NCBI GenBank assembly: GCA_913046825.1 | Contig: CAJWTF010000085.1 | Span: forward strand, 1-15,921 | Direction: 5' to 3' | DNA: 15,921 bases | Source of the DNA: an uncultured Rickettsiales bacterium | GTDB lineage: Bacteria > Pseudomonadota > Alphaproteobacteria > UBA8366 | In this document: one piece after another, positions 1 through 6,336 of the stretch | How the letters are laid out: every line of letters begins with the position of its first letter | Numbering within the stretch: position 1 is the first letter of the stretch | Notes under the pieces: generated by a model | Told to the model about the DNA's origin: nothing | The model's database searches: none | Seen by the model: the letters and a program-made list of their open reading frames with translations, nothing else | Made by a program: the position numbers and the translations under genes

Positions 1-571
1 CGTCGTAATGCGCCCATTTTCTTTACCGTGCCAAGTTTCGAACAGTTCGACGGCGCCATCCATAGCCCGCTCCTGAATCCGCATTGAGACCACCGATCCC
101 GATTTCCACTAACATTTCGCTGAGGCTCGCGCGGATGCCGATATCGCGTACAGCAGGGGCAACATTGACCTCGCGGTGCCAGGTGTTCGCAAGGGTCGTG
201 GTGCCACTCATGGCCATTTCCATCGCGTTCATCAGGCAACCGAAATAGACATCGTCTTTGTTTCGGCATTCCGCCAAGATTGGCAATGCCCGATTGAACA
301 AGCCTGACCCGGCTCGGCCTGGCGTATCTTTTGTAATGCCTTTCAGATAAGCCCCAATCAAATGGATATGTGTATTAACGAGGCCAGGCAAAATAGCGCG
401 ATCCCTCGCGGAGACCGTTTTATCTGCGGCGAACCCTATCGCATCAAATCCGCCGGCCTCTCCAGCATAGATAATACGGTCGTCCTCGATTGCAACGACA
501 CCATTTTCGATGGTTCTGTCGCGCTGGTCCATCGGCACGACATACCCGGCGTTGAAGACAGTGCGGGCCAT
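1..571 (-). pseudogene. Metal-dependent amidohydrolase (AtzA/TrzA/SsnA-like), N-terminal part, frameshifted and cut by window edge
   Basis: This is the N-terminal part of a cyclic amidohydrolase, the superfamily that deaminates or dechlorinates ring compounds and opens cyclic amides with a metal centre. Visible are the beta-rich N-terminal segment, the switch into the barrel at LPGLVNTHIHL with metal ligands H68 and H70, and a TTTLAN segment near residue 127. The ATG directly abuts the TAG of the upstream RidA gene, so it is the last visible gene of that operon. The original frame reads to a stop at 23-25, but after residue S166 (about position 74) the conserved-looking reading moves one frame and continues D-S-E-R-A-M-D-G-A-V-E-L-F-E-T-W-H-G, open to the window edge. 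One extra G at about 71-73 explains this. It is either a true frameshift or a sequencing error. The substrate cannot be inferred from the fragment. Confidence 0.75.
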
Positions 572-937
572 CTAGACGGGTCGCGCGGCGGTAATGCGAA
601 TTTCGATTAGGTGAGCTGGGTTCGCCATGTCCGCGCGGACACAGGATCGCGCGGGTGGATGGTTTGGGTCGATCCAGTCGTTCCAGACCGTGTTCATGGC
701 GGCATAGTCCGACATACGTTTCAGCCAAACTTGGGCGAACAGCACCTGTGAGATGTCGCTTCCTGATTCCCCGAGGTGCGCGTCGAAGATGTCGAAAATC
801 TGTCTTGTCTGTCCTTCGATACCCAGACTGAGATCTGTGGCCAGACAACACGAAGTCATCCACTCCCCTCGCGCCATGCCAAGACAGATGGATGGAACCC
901 CGTTACCACCGATGATGCCGTAGCGTTCGGTCTCCAC
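572..937 (-). CDS. RidA/YjgF/YER057c/UK114 family protein, second of a tandem pair
   Basis: Small Rid-family protein, 121 residues from the chosen GTG start. Rid proteins hydrolyse reactive enamines and imines, or act on aminoacrylate-like intermediates, as trimers in the cytoplasm. The C-terminal signature PPARSCV, with the conserved arginine R97, and IEIRITA, with E112, are the substrate-binding elements of active Rid enzymes. The open frame extends upstream to 1003, but that extension lies inside the previous RidA gene. GTG at 935-937 gives the same length as the neighbour and leaves 4 bases after the neighbour's stop. It is clearly diverged from its neighbour outside the WNDW(I/V)D-PPAR core, so this is an old duplication or a pairing of two subfamilies. 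The Shine-Dalgarno match is weak, which suggests translational coupling. Confidence 0.85.
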   Translation of the reverse strand: METERYGIIGGNGVPSICLGMARGEWMTSCCLATDLSLGIEGQTRQIFDIFDAHLGESGSDISQVLFAQVWLKRMSDYAAMNTVWNDWIDPNHPPARSCVRADMANPAHLIEIRITAARPV

Positions 938-941
938 CGCC

Positions 942-1307
942 TTAACTCTTGACGACGGCGGTGACGGCGATCTCGACCAGGCAATTTGGGCGATACAGTT
1001 CACCGCTGACGCAGGTGCGGGCAGGAGGCGCTTCAGTATCGACCCAGTCGTTCCAGCCCGCGTTCATGTCCTGGAACCGTGCCATATCGGCGAGCCAGAT
1101 GTGGACGGTCAATGCGTTGTCTTTATTTGTGCCTGCGTCTGCGAGCAATCCGTCGATAATCCGAAGCGCTTCGCGGGTCTGTGCACCGACGTCGCCAGTC
1201 AGGTCCGACGCCGTGACACCCGACAAGAAAAGCGTGTTGTTGTGAATCACGCCCTGGCTGATCAGCGGGCCGTGTTCTGAGGTCGTGCCGAAGCGGTGGA
1301 TGCCCAT
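942..1307 (-). CDS. RidA/YjgF/YER057c/UK114 family protein, first of a tandem pair
   Basis: Rid-family protein of 121 residues, the usual family length. Motifs seen are the central FLSGVTA strand, the WNDWVD segment (residues 85-90), PPARTCV with the substrate-binding arginine R97, and LVEIAVTA with E112. The likely role is removal or hydrolysis of an imine or enamine, or an aminoacrylate-type intermediate, made by the enzymes of the same operon. Its ATG follows the TAG of the upstream flavin monooxygenase gene with no base between them, and its stop lies 4 bases before the start of the second RidA. A luciferase-like oxygenase next to a Rid protein recalls RutA-RutC of pyrimidine catabolism (established knowledge). 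Whether the substrate is related is inference. Confidence 0.88.
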   Translation of the reverse strand: MGIHRFGTTSEHGPLISQGVIHNNTLFLSGVTASDLTGDVGAQTREALRIIDGLLADAGTNKDNALTVHIWLADMARFQDMNAGWNDWVDTEAPPARTCVSGELYRPNCLVEIAVTAVVKS

Positions 1308-2396
1308 CTATTCTGCCGCCACGGCGTTGGTATTGGCGAAGGCAGGCATGACGTCTTCGCCAAAGCGTCGCATGGAGGCCAAATTCTGCTCCTGGCTCAT
1401 CTCGCCGAAACCGGTCTGGCAAAGCAAATGCTGCACGCCGACGTCACGCAATTCGGCCACTTGTTCCTGCACCCGCTTCACTGATCCGTAAAGTGAACCG
1501 GTTTCCAGTACAAAGGGAATCGCAGTCGAATCCGGTATCGCAGGGTCAGTCCAGGCATTCAGCATAACGGGATCAATTTCGAAATCTGCCGGATTATACT
1601 CATCCCTTACATGCATCATATGCTCGCGCGTGTGTAATAAGAGTTCCGACAATTCGTCCTCCGCCTGGGCATCGCTCTCAGCGACATAAACGTTTCGCCA
1701 GAGCGCGCTTTGCGACAGCAGTTTGGTGCGGGTTGCGGCGTCGTGCCCTCCTTCATCGAGCCCGGCTTCATATAGTTCCCAGCGTTCTTTGATCTTGTCG
1801 ACCGGGAGGCGTGCGGTGAGGATCGGAATTCCGAGCCGTCCACATTCTGTAAACGATCCTGGAGATATCACGCTGCGCCACAGTGGCGGCCCCGGTTGCT
1901 GGACCGGCCGCGGGCGCAATGCTGGGACATGGATGTCGTAATACTCGCCTTTGTAGGTAAGTGGCGATTCCGTCCAGATGCGATTCAGAATCTCTGTCGC
2001 TTCCTCCATCCGCTGGCGGCTGTCGTGACTGCGCAGGCCATGGCCGACGAATTCGTACTCGTTGAAGACGGTGCCCTTGCCAACTCCGACATCGATGCGC
2101 CCGTGGCTTAGATTGTCGAGCAATGCCAACTGTGTGGCGAGGCGCACCGGATGGTGAAACGGCATTTGGACGACAGCGAAGCCGATGCGGATATGCTCTG
2201 TCTTCATCGCGATGGCGGCCGCAAAGGTCAGCGCGTCGTTATAGACGCTCTCGCCGGTAAAATAATGCTCAGTTAGCCAGACATCACCGAACCCGAGCCG
2301 TTCAGCTTCTTGCACTTGAGCGATCTGTTGGTCGATTCGAGCGGAGTCTTCTTCGGGCGAAGGGGAGAGAGCGAGAGTGAGCCAACCGAATTTCAT
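1308..2396 (-). CDS. LLM-class flavin-dependent oxidoreductase (bacterial luciferase-like monooxygenase)
   Basis: A 362-residue protein of the bacterial luciferase-like family, normal in length for a TIM-barrel flavin monooxygenase that uses FMN supplied as FMNH2 and oxygen. Typical features are the N-terminal strand MKFGWLTLAL, the WLTEHYF segment near residue 40, IRIGFAVVQMPFHHPVRLA near residues 69-87, and the GRIDVGVGKG motif near residue 99. The start has a good Shine-Dalgarno (AGAGGT, about 6 bases upstream of the ATG). It heads the tightly packed set monooxygenase-RidA-RidA-amidohydrolase and lies 61 bases after the HMG-CoA-lyase-like gene. The family includes RutA, EDTA/NTA monooxygenases and alkanesulfonate monooxygenases. 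The neighbours favour an oxidation that leads to C-N bond cleavage, but the substrate is unknown. Confidence 0.9.
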   Translation of the reverse strand: MKFGWLTLALSPSPEEDSARIDQQIAQVQEAERLGFGDVWLTEHYFTGESVYNDALTFAAAIAMKTEHIRIGFAVVQMPFHHPVRLATQLALLDNLSHGRIDVGVGKGTVFNEYEFVGHGLRSHDSRQRMEEATEILNRIWTESPLTYKGEYYDIHVPALRPRPVQQPGPPLWRSVISPGSFTECGRLGIPILTARLPVDKIKERWELYEAGLDEGGHDAATRTKLLSQSALWRNVYVAESDAQAEDELSELLLHTREHMMHVRDEYNPADFEIDPVMLNAWTDPAIPDSTAIPFVLETGSLYGSVKRVQEQVAELRDVGVQHLLCQTGFGEMSQEQNLASMRRFGEDVMPAFANTNAVAAE

Positions 2397-2457
2397 GAGA
2401 TACCTCTGCGAGCAGATAATTTTTTAAAGTTAGCATGTTGAGGGGCTGAAACAAAAA

Positions 2458-3414
2458 CTAAACCGGATGTGCCCGCGGGTTCTTCTCGCCCTTCAACTGC
2501 ACGTCCGCGCGGGTGCCGCAGCCGGTTACGTGACTGCGCGGCGTGACGTCGAGCATCTCCGCGATATCCTTGGAAGCTTCCATCGCTTCCGTTGTGTCCA
2601 CGCCGGTCTCGATACCCATTTCGTTCAGCATGTGTACGATGTCTTCGCTCGGGAAGTTACCGACCGAGCCCATAGTGGTCGGCATGACGATCCCGCCGCC
2701 GAGCCCGCAAATTGCACCCTCGATGGAGGTGGCACCACCGTCGAGCGCGGCGATGATGTTCGCTGTGCCCATGCCTGCCAGATTGTGGACGTGCCAGCCG
2801 AATTCCGCGTCGGCGAAGCGTTTGGTCGCGGCGCTGAACAGCGCGTTGACATGGCGCGGGTCTTCCATGCCGACAGAGCCCGCGAAATAGAACCGCCGAA
2901 TGCCTGCGTCGTAATAGCGCTGGGCCACTGAGAGCGAATCTTCCTCCTCGACCCGCCCTTCATATGGGCACCAGAGCGCCATGCCGAGTGCCATGACAAA
3001 CGCCGATCCGGCCTTTTGGGAAATCTCGAACGCCTTGATCCCTTGGTCGATGGCTTCGTCCCGCTCCATGTTCTGGTTCTTGGCGAGGTATGTCTTCGAG
3101 ACGGTGATCAGCCCGAGCATCTCGTCGCAATCCGTGTGCGTGGCGCGCTCCGCTCCCCGAGCGTTCGGAACCAGGGCCCGGTAAACGGTCCCCGGCCGCC
3201 GTTTGATCCGCGCCATCACTTCTTCCGCATCGCGCAGGTTCGGGATAACCTTCGGGTGGGCAAAGTTCGTTACCTCGATCACCGGATAGCCCGCATCCGA
3301 CAGCCGGTCGATCATTGCGACCTTGGTGTCGGTCTCGACCCAGTTTGGGAAACTCTGCAGCCCGTCGCGGGGGCCGACTTCGACGACGGTGACTTTTTCG
3401 GGGAGATTGAGCAT
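2458..3414 (-). CDS. HMG-CoA lyase-like DRE-TIM family protein lacking the catalytic cysteine
   Basis: A 318-residue DRE-TIM metallolyase-type TIM barrel most like hydroxymethylglutaryl-CoA lyase. The N terminus VTVVEVGPRDGLQ carries the catalytic R16 and metal-binding D17, and GWHVHN (residues 206-211) gives the two metal histidines H208 and H210. In true HMG-CoA lyase the loop GLGGCP carries the catalytic cysteine. Here it reads GLGGGIVMPTTMGSVGN (residues 237-253), so glycine replaces cysteine and the loop is about three residues longer before the metal asparagine N253. The protein therefore probably cleaves or condenses a different acyl-CoA, or uses a different acid. The open frame extends to 3474, but homologues begin near MLNLPEKV, so 3414 is preferred. 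It follows the M20 amidase gene in the same direction, separated by a long inverted repeat. Confidence 0.85.
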   Translation of the reverse strand: MLNLPEKVTVVEVGPRDGLQSFPNWVETDTKVAMIDRLSDAGYPVIEVTNFAHPKVIPNLRDAEEVMARIKRRPGTVYRALVPNARGAERATHTDCDEMLGLITVSKTYLAKNQNMERDEAIDQGIKAFEISQKAGSAFVMALGMALWCPYEGRVEEEDSLSVAQRYYDAGIRRFYFAGSVGMEDPRHVNALFSAATKRFADAEFGWHVHNLAGMGTANIIAALDGGATSIEGAICGLGGGIVMPTTMGSVGNFPSEDIVHMLNEMGIETGVDTTEAMEASKDIAEMLDVTPRSHVTGCGTRADVQLKGEKNPRAHPV

Positions 3415-3492
3415 TGGTGGTGTTCCGGATGTTTTGATTTGAAAGGAAGATAGGGCGTTAAGCGGGCGAGTCATTCTTCCTGCCCCCCCTCA

Positions 3493-3577
3493 CCCTAACC
3501 CTCTCCCGCGAGGCGAGAGGGGACTAAGCTTTGCCGCTTGATAAAATTCCCTCTCGCCTCGCGGGAGCGGGTTAGGG
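3493..3577. repeat. Long inverted repeat (29-base arms) between amidase and lyase-like genes
   Basis: Bases 3493-3521 and 3549-3577 are reverse complements over 29 positions with one mismatch, separated by a 27-base loop. The arms contain CCCTAACCC, CTCCCGCGAGGCGAGAGGG and their complements. It begins 10 bases after the amidase stop codon and would form a very stable hairpin in the transcript, without a long T-run after it. It could be a member of a dispersed palindromic (REP-like) family, a transcript-stabilising 3' end for the amidase mRNA, or an attenuating terminator before the lyase-like gene. The sequence and pairing are seen directly. The function is inference. Confidence 0.85.
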
Positions 3578-3587
3578 GGTGCCTAAA

Positions 3588-4835
3588 TTACCGGTCCGCC
3601 CTCGCGACCACTGCATCAAAGAATACGTTCACGGCCTCGACAGTCGGCTCCCGCCTCACATCTTCGGCTTCGTTGTGAGTGATGCCATCCACACACGGAC
3701 TGAACACCAGCGCCGTCGGCGCGATGCGGGAGATATAATAGGCGTCGTGTCCGGCGATGCTTGTGATATCCATTTGACTGATCCCACGCGTCGTTGCCGC
3801 GTCGCGGACCAGTTGCGCGCAATCGGCGTCAAACACTTCGTCACCAAAGGTCCACTCCGCCGTGATCTCGTAATCGACATTGCCTTTCCGGGCGGCCTCT
3901 TCCAGCGCGACGCGCGTCTTCGCCACCATTTCGTCAGTCTTGGCGCGGTCCAGATGGCGCATGTCTACGGTGACCTCAGTGAATTCCGGCAGGATACCGA
4001 ACTTATTCGGCCAAATGATCATGCGTGACGCGGAGGCCCGGCCGACGGGCTCGTACTCCCAGCCGATATCGTTGACCGCGGCGAGGAAATAAGAGGCGCC
4101 AATCATTGCATTGCGGCGTTTCTTCATCTCAGTCGGCCCTGTATGGGCGCATTCTCCATGGAAGACGCAGGTGAGCGCATGCGATGCATATCCGCCGGTC
4201 ACCACGCCAACGGATTTGTCTTCATTCTCCATCATGTCGTCCTGCTCGATATGCAGCTCGAAATAGCTGTCGAGTTCGCGTCCGCCGACCGGGTTATCGC
4301 CGAGATACCCGATGCGTTTCAGCTCGTCCCCCAAGCGGATGCCGTCGTCATCGTGGAGGTTATGCAGCCATTCGATGGGCTGGATGCCGGCAAAGACGCA
4401 GGATGCCGCCATCGGCGGGGCGAAGCGGGCACCTTCCTCGTTGGTCCAGTTCACCACTTCGATGGGTCGCCGGGTGGTGATGTCATTATCTTCGAGTGTG
4501 CGCAGGATCTCGAGCCCAGCCAGGACCCCGAGGATACCGTCGAACCGCCCTCCCGCAGCCTGTGTGTCGAGGTGGGAGCCGACCAGCACCGGCGGTAAAT
4601 GATCCTCCCGTCCAGCGCGGCGCGCGAAAATGCTTCCAGTCGCATCCACCGAGACTGAGCAGCCGCAAGACTTGCACCATTCCACGAACTGATCCCGCAT
4701 AATCTTGTCGTCGTCGGAGAGCGCCACCCGACGTAAGCCTCCGGCTTTGCCGACGCCGATTTCGGCGGATCGGTCAAGGGTCGACCAGAGGCGGTCTTCG
4801 TCAATAGAGAGATTGGGGAGTGTGGTGGAGGGCAT
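3588..4835 (-). CDS. M20 family Zn-dependent amidase (hydantoinase/carbamoylase type: N-carbamoyl-amino-acid hydrolase, beta-ureidopropionase or allantoate amidohydrolase)
   Basis: A 415-residue M20/M28-type dinuclear metal amidase of the hydantoinase/carbamoylase family, which hydrolyses N-carbamoyl or ureido groups to free amine, CO2 and ammonia. The metal-site set is complete: GSHLDT (H88), GGRFDG (D99), the NEEGARF pair E133-E134, ELHIEQ (H195) and GITHNEAED (H387). AHTGPT (H231) and AGHDA (residues 361-365) are the usual family motifs of the lid and active site. The length is typical. A strong Shine-Dalgarno, GAGGTAA, lies about 6 bases before the ATG. It is divergent from the small plus-strand gene at 4904 and heads the minus-strand series leading to the lyase-like protein and the monooxygenase operon. 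The exact substrate (carbamoyl amino acid, ureidopropionate, allantoate or other ureide) cannot be told from sequence alone. Confidence 0.9.
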   Translation of the reverse strand: MPSTTLPNLSIDEDRLWSTLDRSAEIGVGKAGGLRRVALSDDDKIMRDQFVEWCKSCGCSVSVDATGSIFARRAGREDHLPPVLVGSHLDTQAAGGRFDGILGVLAGLEILRTLEDNDITTRRPIEVVNWTNEEGARFAPPMAASCVFAGIQPIEWLHNLHDDDGIRLGDELKRIGYLGDNPVGGRELDSYFELHIEQDDMMENEDKSVGVVTGGYASHALTCVFHGECAHTGPTEMKKRRNAMIGASYFLAAVNDIGWEYEPVGRASASRMIIWPNKFGILPEFTEVTVDMRHLDRAKTDEMVAKTRVALEEAARKGNVDYEITAEWTFGDEVFDADCAQLVRDAATTRGISQMDITSIAGHDAYYISRIAPTALVFSPCVDGITHNEAEDVRREPTVEAVNVFFDAVVARADR

Positions 4836-4903
4836 CGGATTACCTCGAATAATACTTACCTATAACTTGCAATCTAGCGAAGATTGTCGAGCATGGCACT
4901 GTC
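4836..4903. promoter_or_regulatory. Divergent intergenic region with likely promoters for both directions
   Basis: These 68 bases separate two divergent starts, so promoters for the minus-strand amidase and the plus-strand small gene must lie here or overlap the genes. The stretch is AT-richer than its surroundings. On the minus strand it holds TCGACA followed 19 bases later by TTATAG, a poor sigma-70-like match with a long spacer. No clear operator palindrome was seen. The promoter role rests on gene layout. Confidence 0.4.
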
Positions 4904-5341
4904 ATGAATAACGAAACTGAACTCATCGGTCCGCACGAGGGCCAGGAAATCGCCTTGATGCTCACAGGAGAGAAGCCGCTCGCTCTATTTTCCGGCTTTG
5001 CCGATGACACTGGAAACATTCCTGACCCAGATTTCGAGCCGCATGTGCGCGACGGCACTTTTGTCAAACGGGAGTTTCAAGTCGACCTGCCATCCGAAGA
5101 GGGCCTGCCACCCTTCCGGCACGTATTGTTGGCGCGCCCGGAGGATACATGGAGGATAGACGACGCATACGCGATCCTCAACGGGCACACGGGCGACCCT
5201 CGACGGCACAGCGACGATGCGCATGTCCGCATGGGGCGCCTGCTCGGTTATTCCGAGGAAGCGGTCGCCGCCTTCGCCAAACGGTGTGAACGATTGCGCC
5301 GAAAATGGGAAGGCCGGGAGCGACGTCGGTTGACAGCGTGA
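4904..5341 (+). CDS. Hypothetical protein, 145 residues
   Basis: I do not recognise a family. The protein is soluble-looking and highly charged, with no signal peptide or membrane segment, an acidic middle (GNIPDPDFEPHVRDGTF near residues 37-53) and a basic C-terminal helix (CERLRRKWEGRERRR, residues 126-140). The phrase DDAHVRMGRLLGYSEEAVAAF (residues 104-124) reads like a conserved helical segment, which supports real coding. ATG at 4904 is the only sensible start, because the ATG at 4893 runs into a stop after four codons. Its TGA overlaps an ATG at 5341-5343 that may be the original start of the broken dioxygenase gene, so the two were probably one transcription unit. A role linked to the dioxygenase is possible but unproven. 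Confidence 0.65.
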   Translation: MNNETELIGPHEGQEIALMLTGEKPLALFSGFADDTGNIPDPDFEPHVRDGTFVKREFQVDLPSEEGLPPFRHVLLARPEDTWRIDDAYAILNGHTGDPRRHSDDAHVRMGRLLGYSEEAVAAFAKRCERLRRKWEGRERRRLTA

Positions 5342-6212
5342 TGAGCGTGTAGACTCACTCTGTCCTCAGCGACGCTCTTACCCTAACGCCCCTCTCAGAG
5401 ACTGGGGCAGTGGAGATCAGCGCTCTCGATCTCTCGCGGACTCTCATGCCGGAGACGGTCGCAGCTACGCGCCGGGCGCTTCTCGACTATCCGGCCCTCA
5501 TCTTCCGCGGGCAATCGCTCTCGAAGGATGCACAGGCGACGTTCAGCCCGCAGTTTGGAGAGTTGGAGGGGCATATCTGGAAGGTCTCCGACGGATCTAC
5601 CTTTCCGTTGGTTCATACGCTGACCAACCTTGAGGGAGAGGGCAATGTCATCAACATGGACGTTGCCAAGCTTAATTACTTTTGGCACACGGATAAGTCC
5701 TATCATGCGTTGCCGTCCTTCGTGACGATCCTGCAAGCCATGGCGGTGCCGCCCGAGGGAGGCGACACGCAGTTCTCGAATGCGCGAATGGCTTATGCAG
5801 CTCTGTCATCAGTGATGAAGGCACGCCTCGAGGGGCTGACCACGGTACACGATTGGGTTGCGAGCGGACTTAATTCCAGCACCTCACCCGCAACCAAGTA
5901 GCAGAAGCAGGCGCGTCCACCGGTCTCTCATCCTCTGGTAGGTACCCATCCAGTGACGGGCGAGAAGTCGCTCTATCTCGGCGTGCATGTCTCCAATATC
6001 GAGAGGATCGCGGCGGAGAGTACGGCGCTGCTAGCTGAGCTGACCCGGCAATTGGCGGGGAGCGTCTCACCTACACCCACTTCTGGCGGGCTGGCGACGT
6101 GGTCATGTGGGACAATCGCTGTCTGCACCACTGGGTGCTCGACAATTACGACATCGCGGCCCATCCGCGCGAGTTGAACCGGACGGTCATCGTTGGCTCA
6201 CGGCCGGTGTAG
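5341..6212 (+). pseudogene. TauD/TfdA-type 2-oxoglutarate/Fe(II) dioxygenase, inactivated
   Basis: This is the remnant of an alpha-ketoglutarate-dependent dioxygenase of about 280 residues. Seen in order are LTLTPLSETGAVEIS (from about 5380), FRGQSLS, the iron motif HTD in FWHTDKSYH (5686 onward), GGDTQF, THPVTGEKSLYLGVHV (from 5944), MWDNRCLHHW with the distal iron histidine, and NRTVIVGSRPV with the 2-oxoglutarate arginine, ending at TAG 6210-6212. Lesions: an in-frame TAG at 5899-5901 where a glutamine codon fits, since the same frame stays homologous after it; a shift from frame 1 to frame 3 at about 6057-6060; and no good start before LTLTPLS. If ATG 5341 was the start, TAG 5350-5352 interrupts it after three codons. 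At least two independent lesions make a decayed gene more likely than one read error. Confidence 0.85.
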
Positions 6213-6266
6213 CGGCGTGCGCGGGCTCGAGCTGTTGCTTTCGGCCACGTATCCCTAAAGAGGCTC

Positions 6267-6287
6267 AGGAACTAATTTCATGTTCCT
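6267..6287. terminator. Small hairpin between convergent genes, possible weak terminator
   Basis: AGGAAC (6267-6272) and GTTCCT (6282-6287) form a 6-base stem with a 9-base loop, between the end of the plus-strand dioxygenase remnant and the end of the minus-strand glutaryl-CoA-dehydrogenase-like gene. There is no T-run on either side, so the terminator reading rests on position only. Confidence 0.25.
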
Positions 6288-6336
6288 GTGTCTCAGGCCC
6301 TGGAATGACGGGATAGGGGTTGGATGACGCTTTGCC

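Noticed and set aside
2467..2931. Plus-strand open frame opposite the lyase-like gene
   Set aside because: Histidine/arginine-rich shadow; the minus strand carries the conserved family motifs.
3415..3474. 20-residue N-terminal extension of the lyase-like protein
   Set aside because: It has no similarity to the family, and the family start fits 3414. The extension reads back toward the inverted repeat.
5899..5901. In-frame TAG in the dioxygenase as a recoded (read-through or pyrrolysine) codon
   Set aside because: The same gene also has a frameshift 150 bases later and a damaged start, so simple decay explains it better. No recoding signal or machinery is seen.
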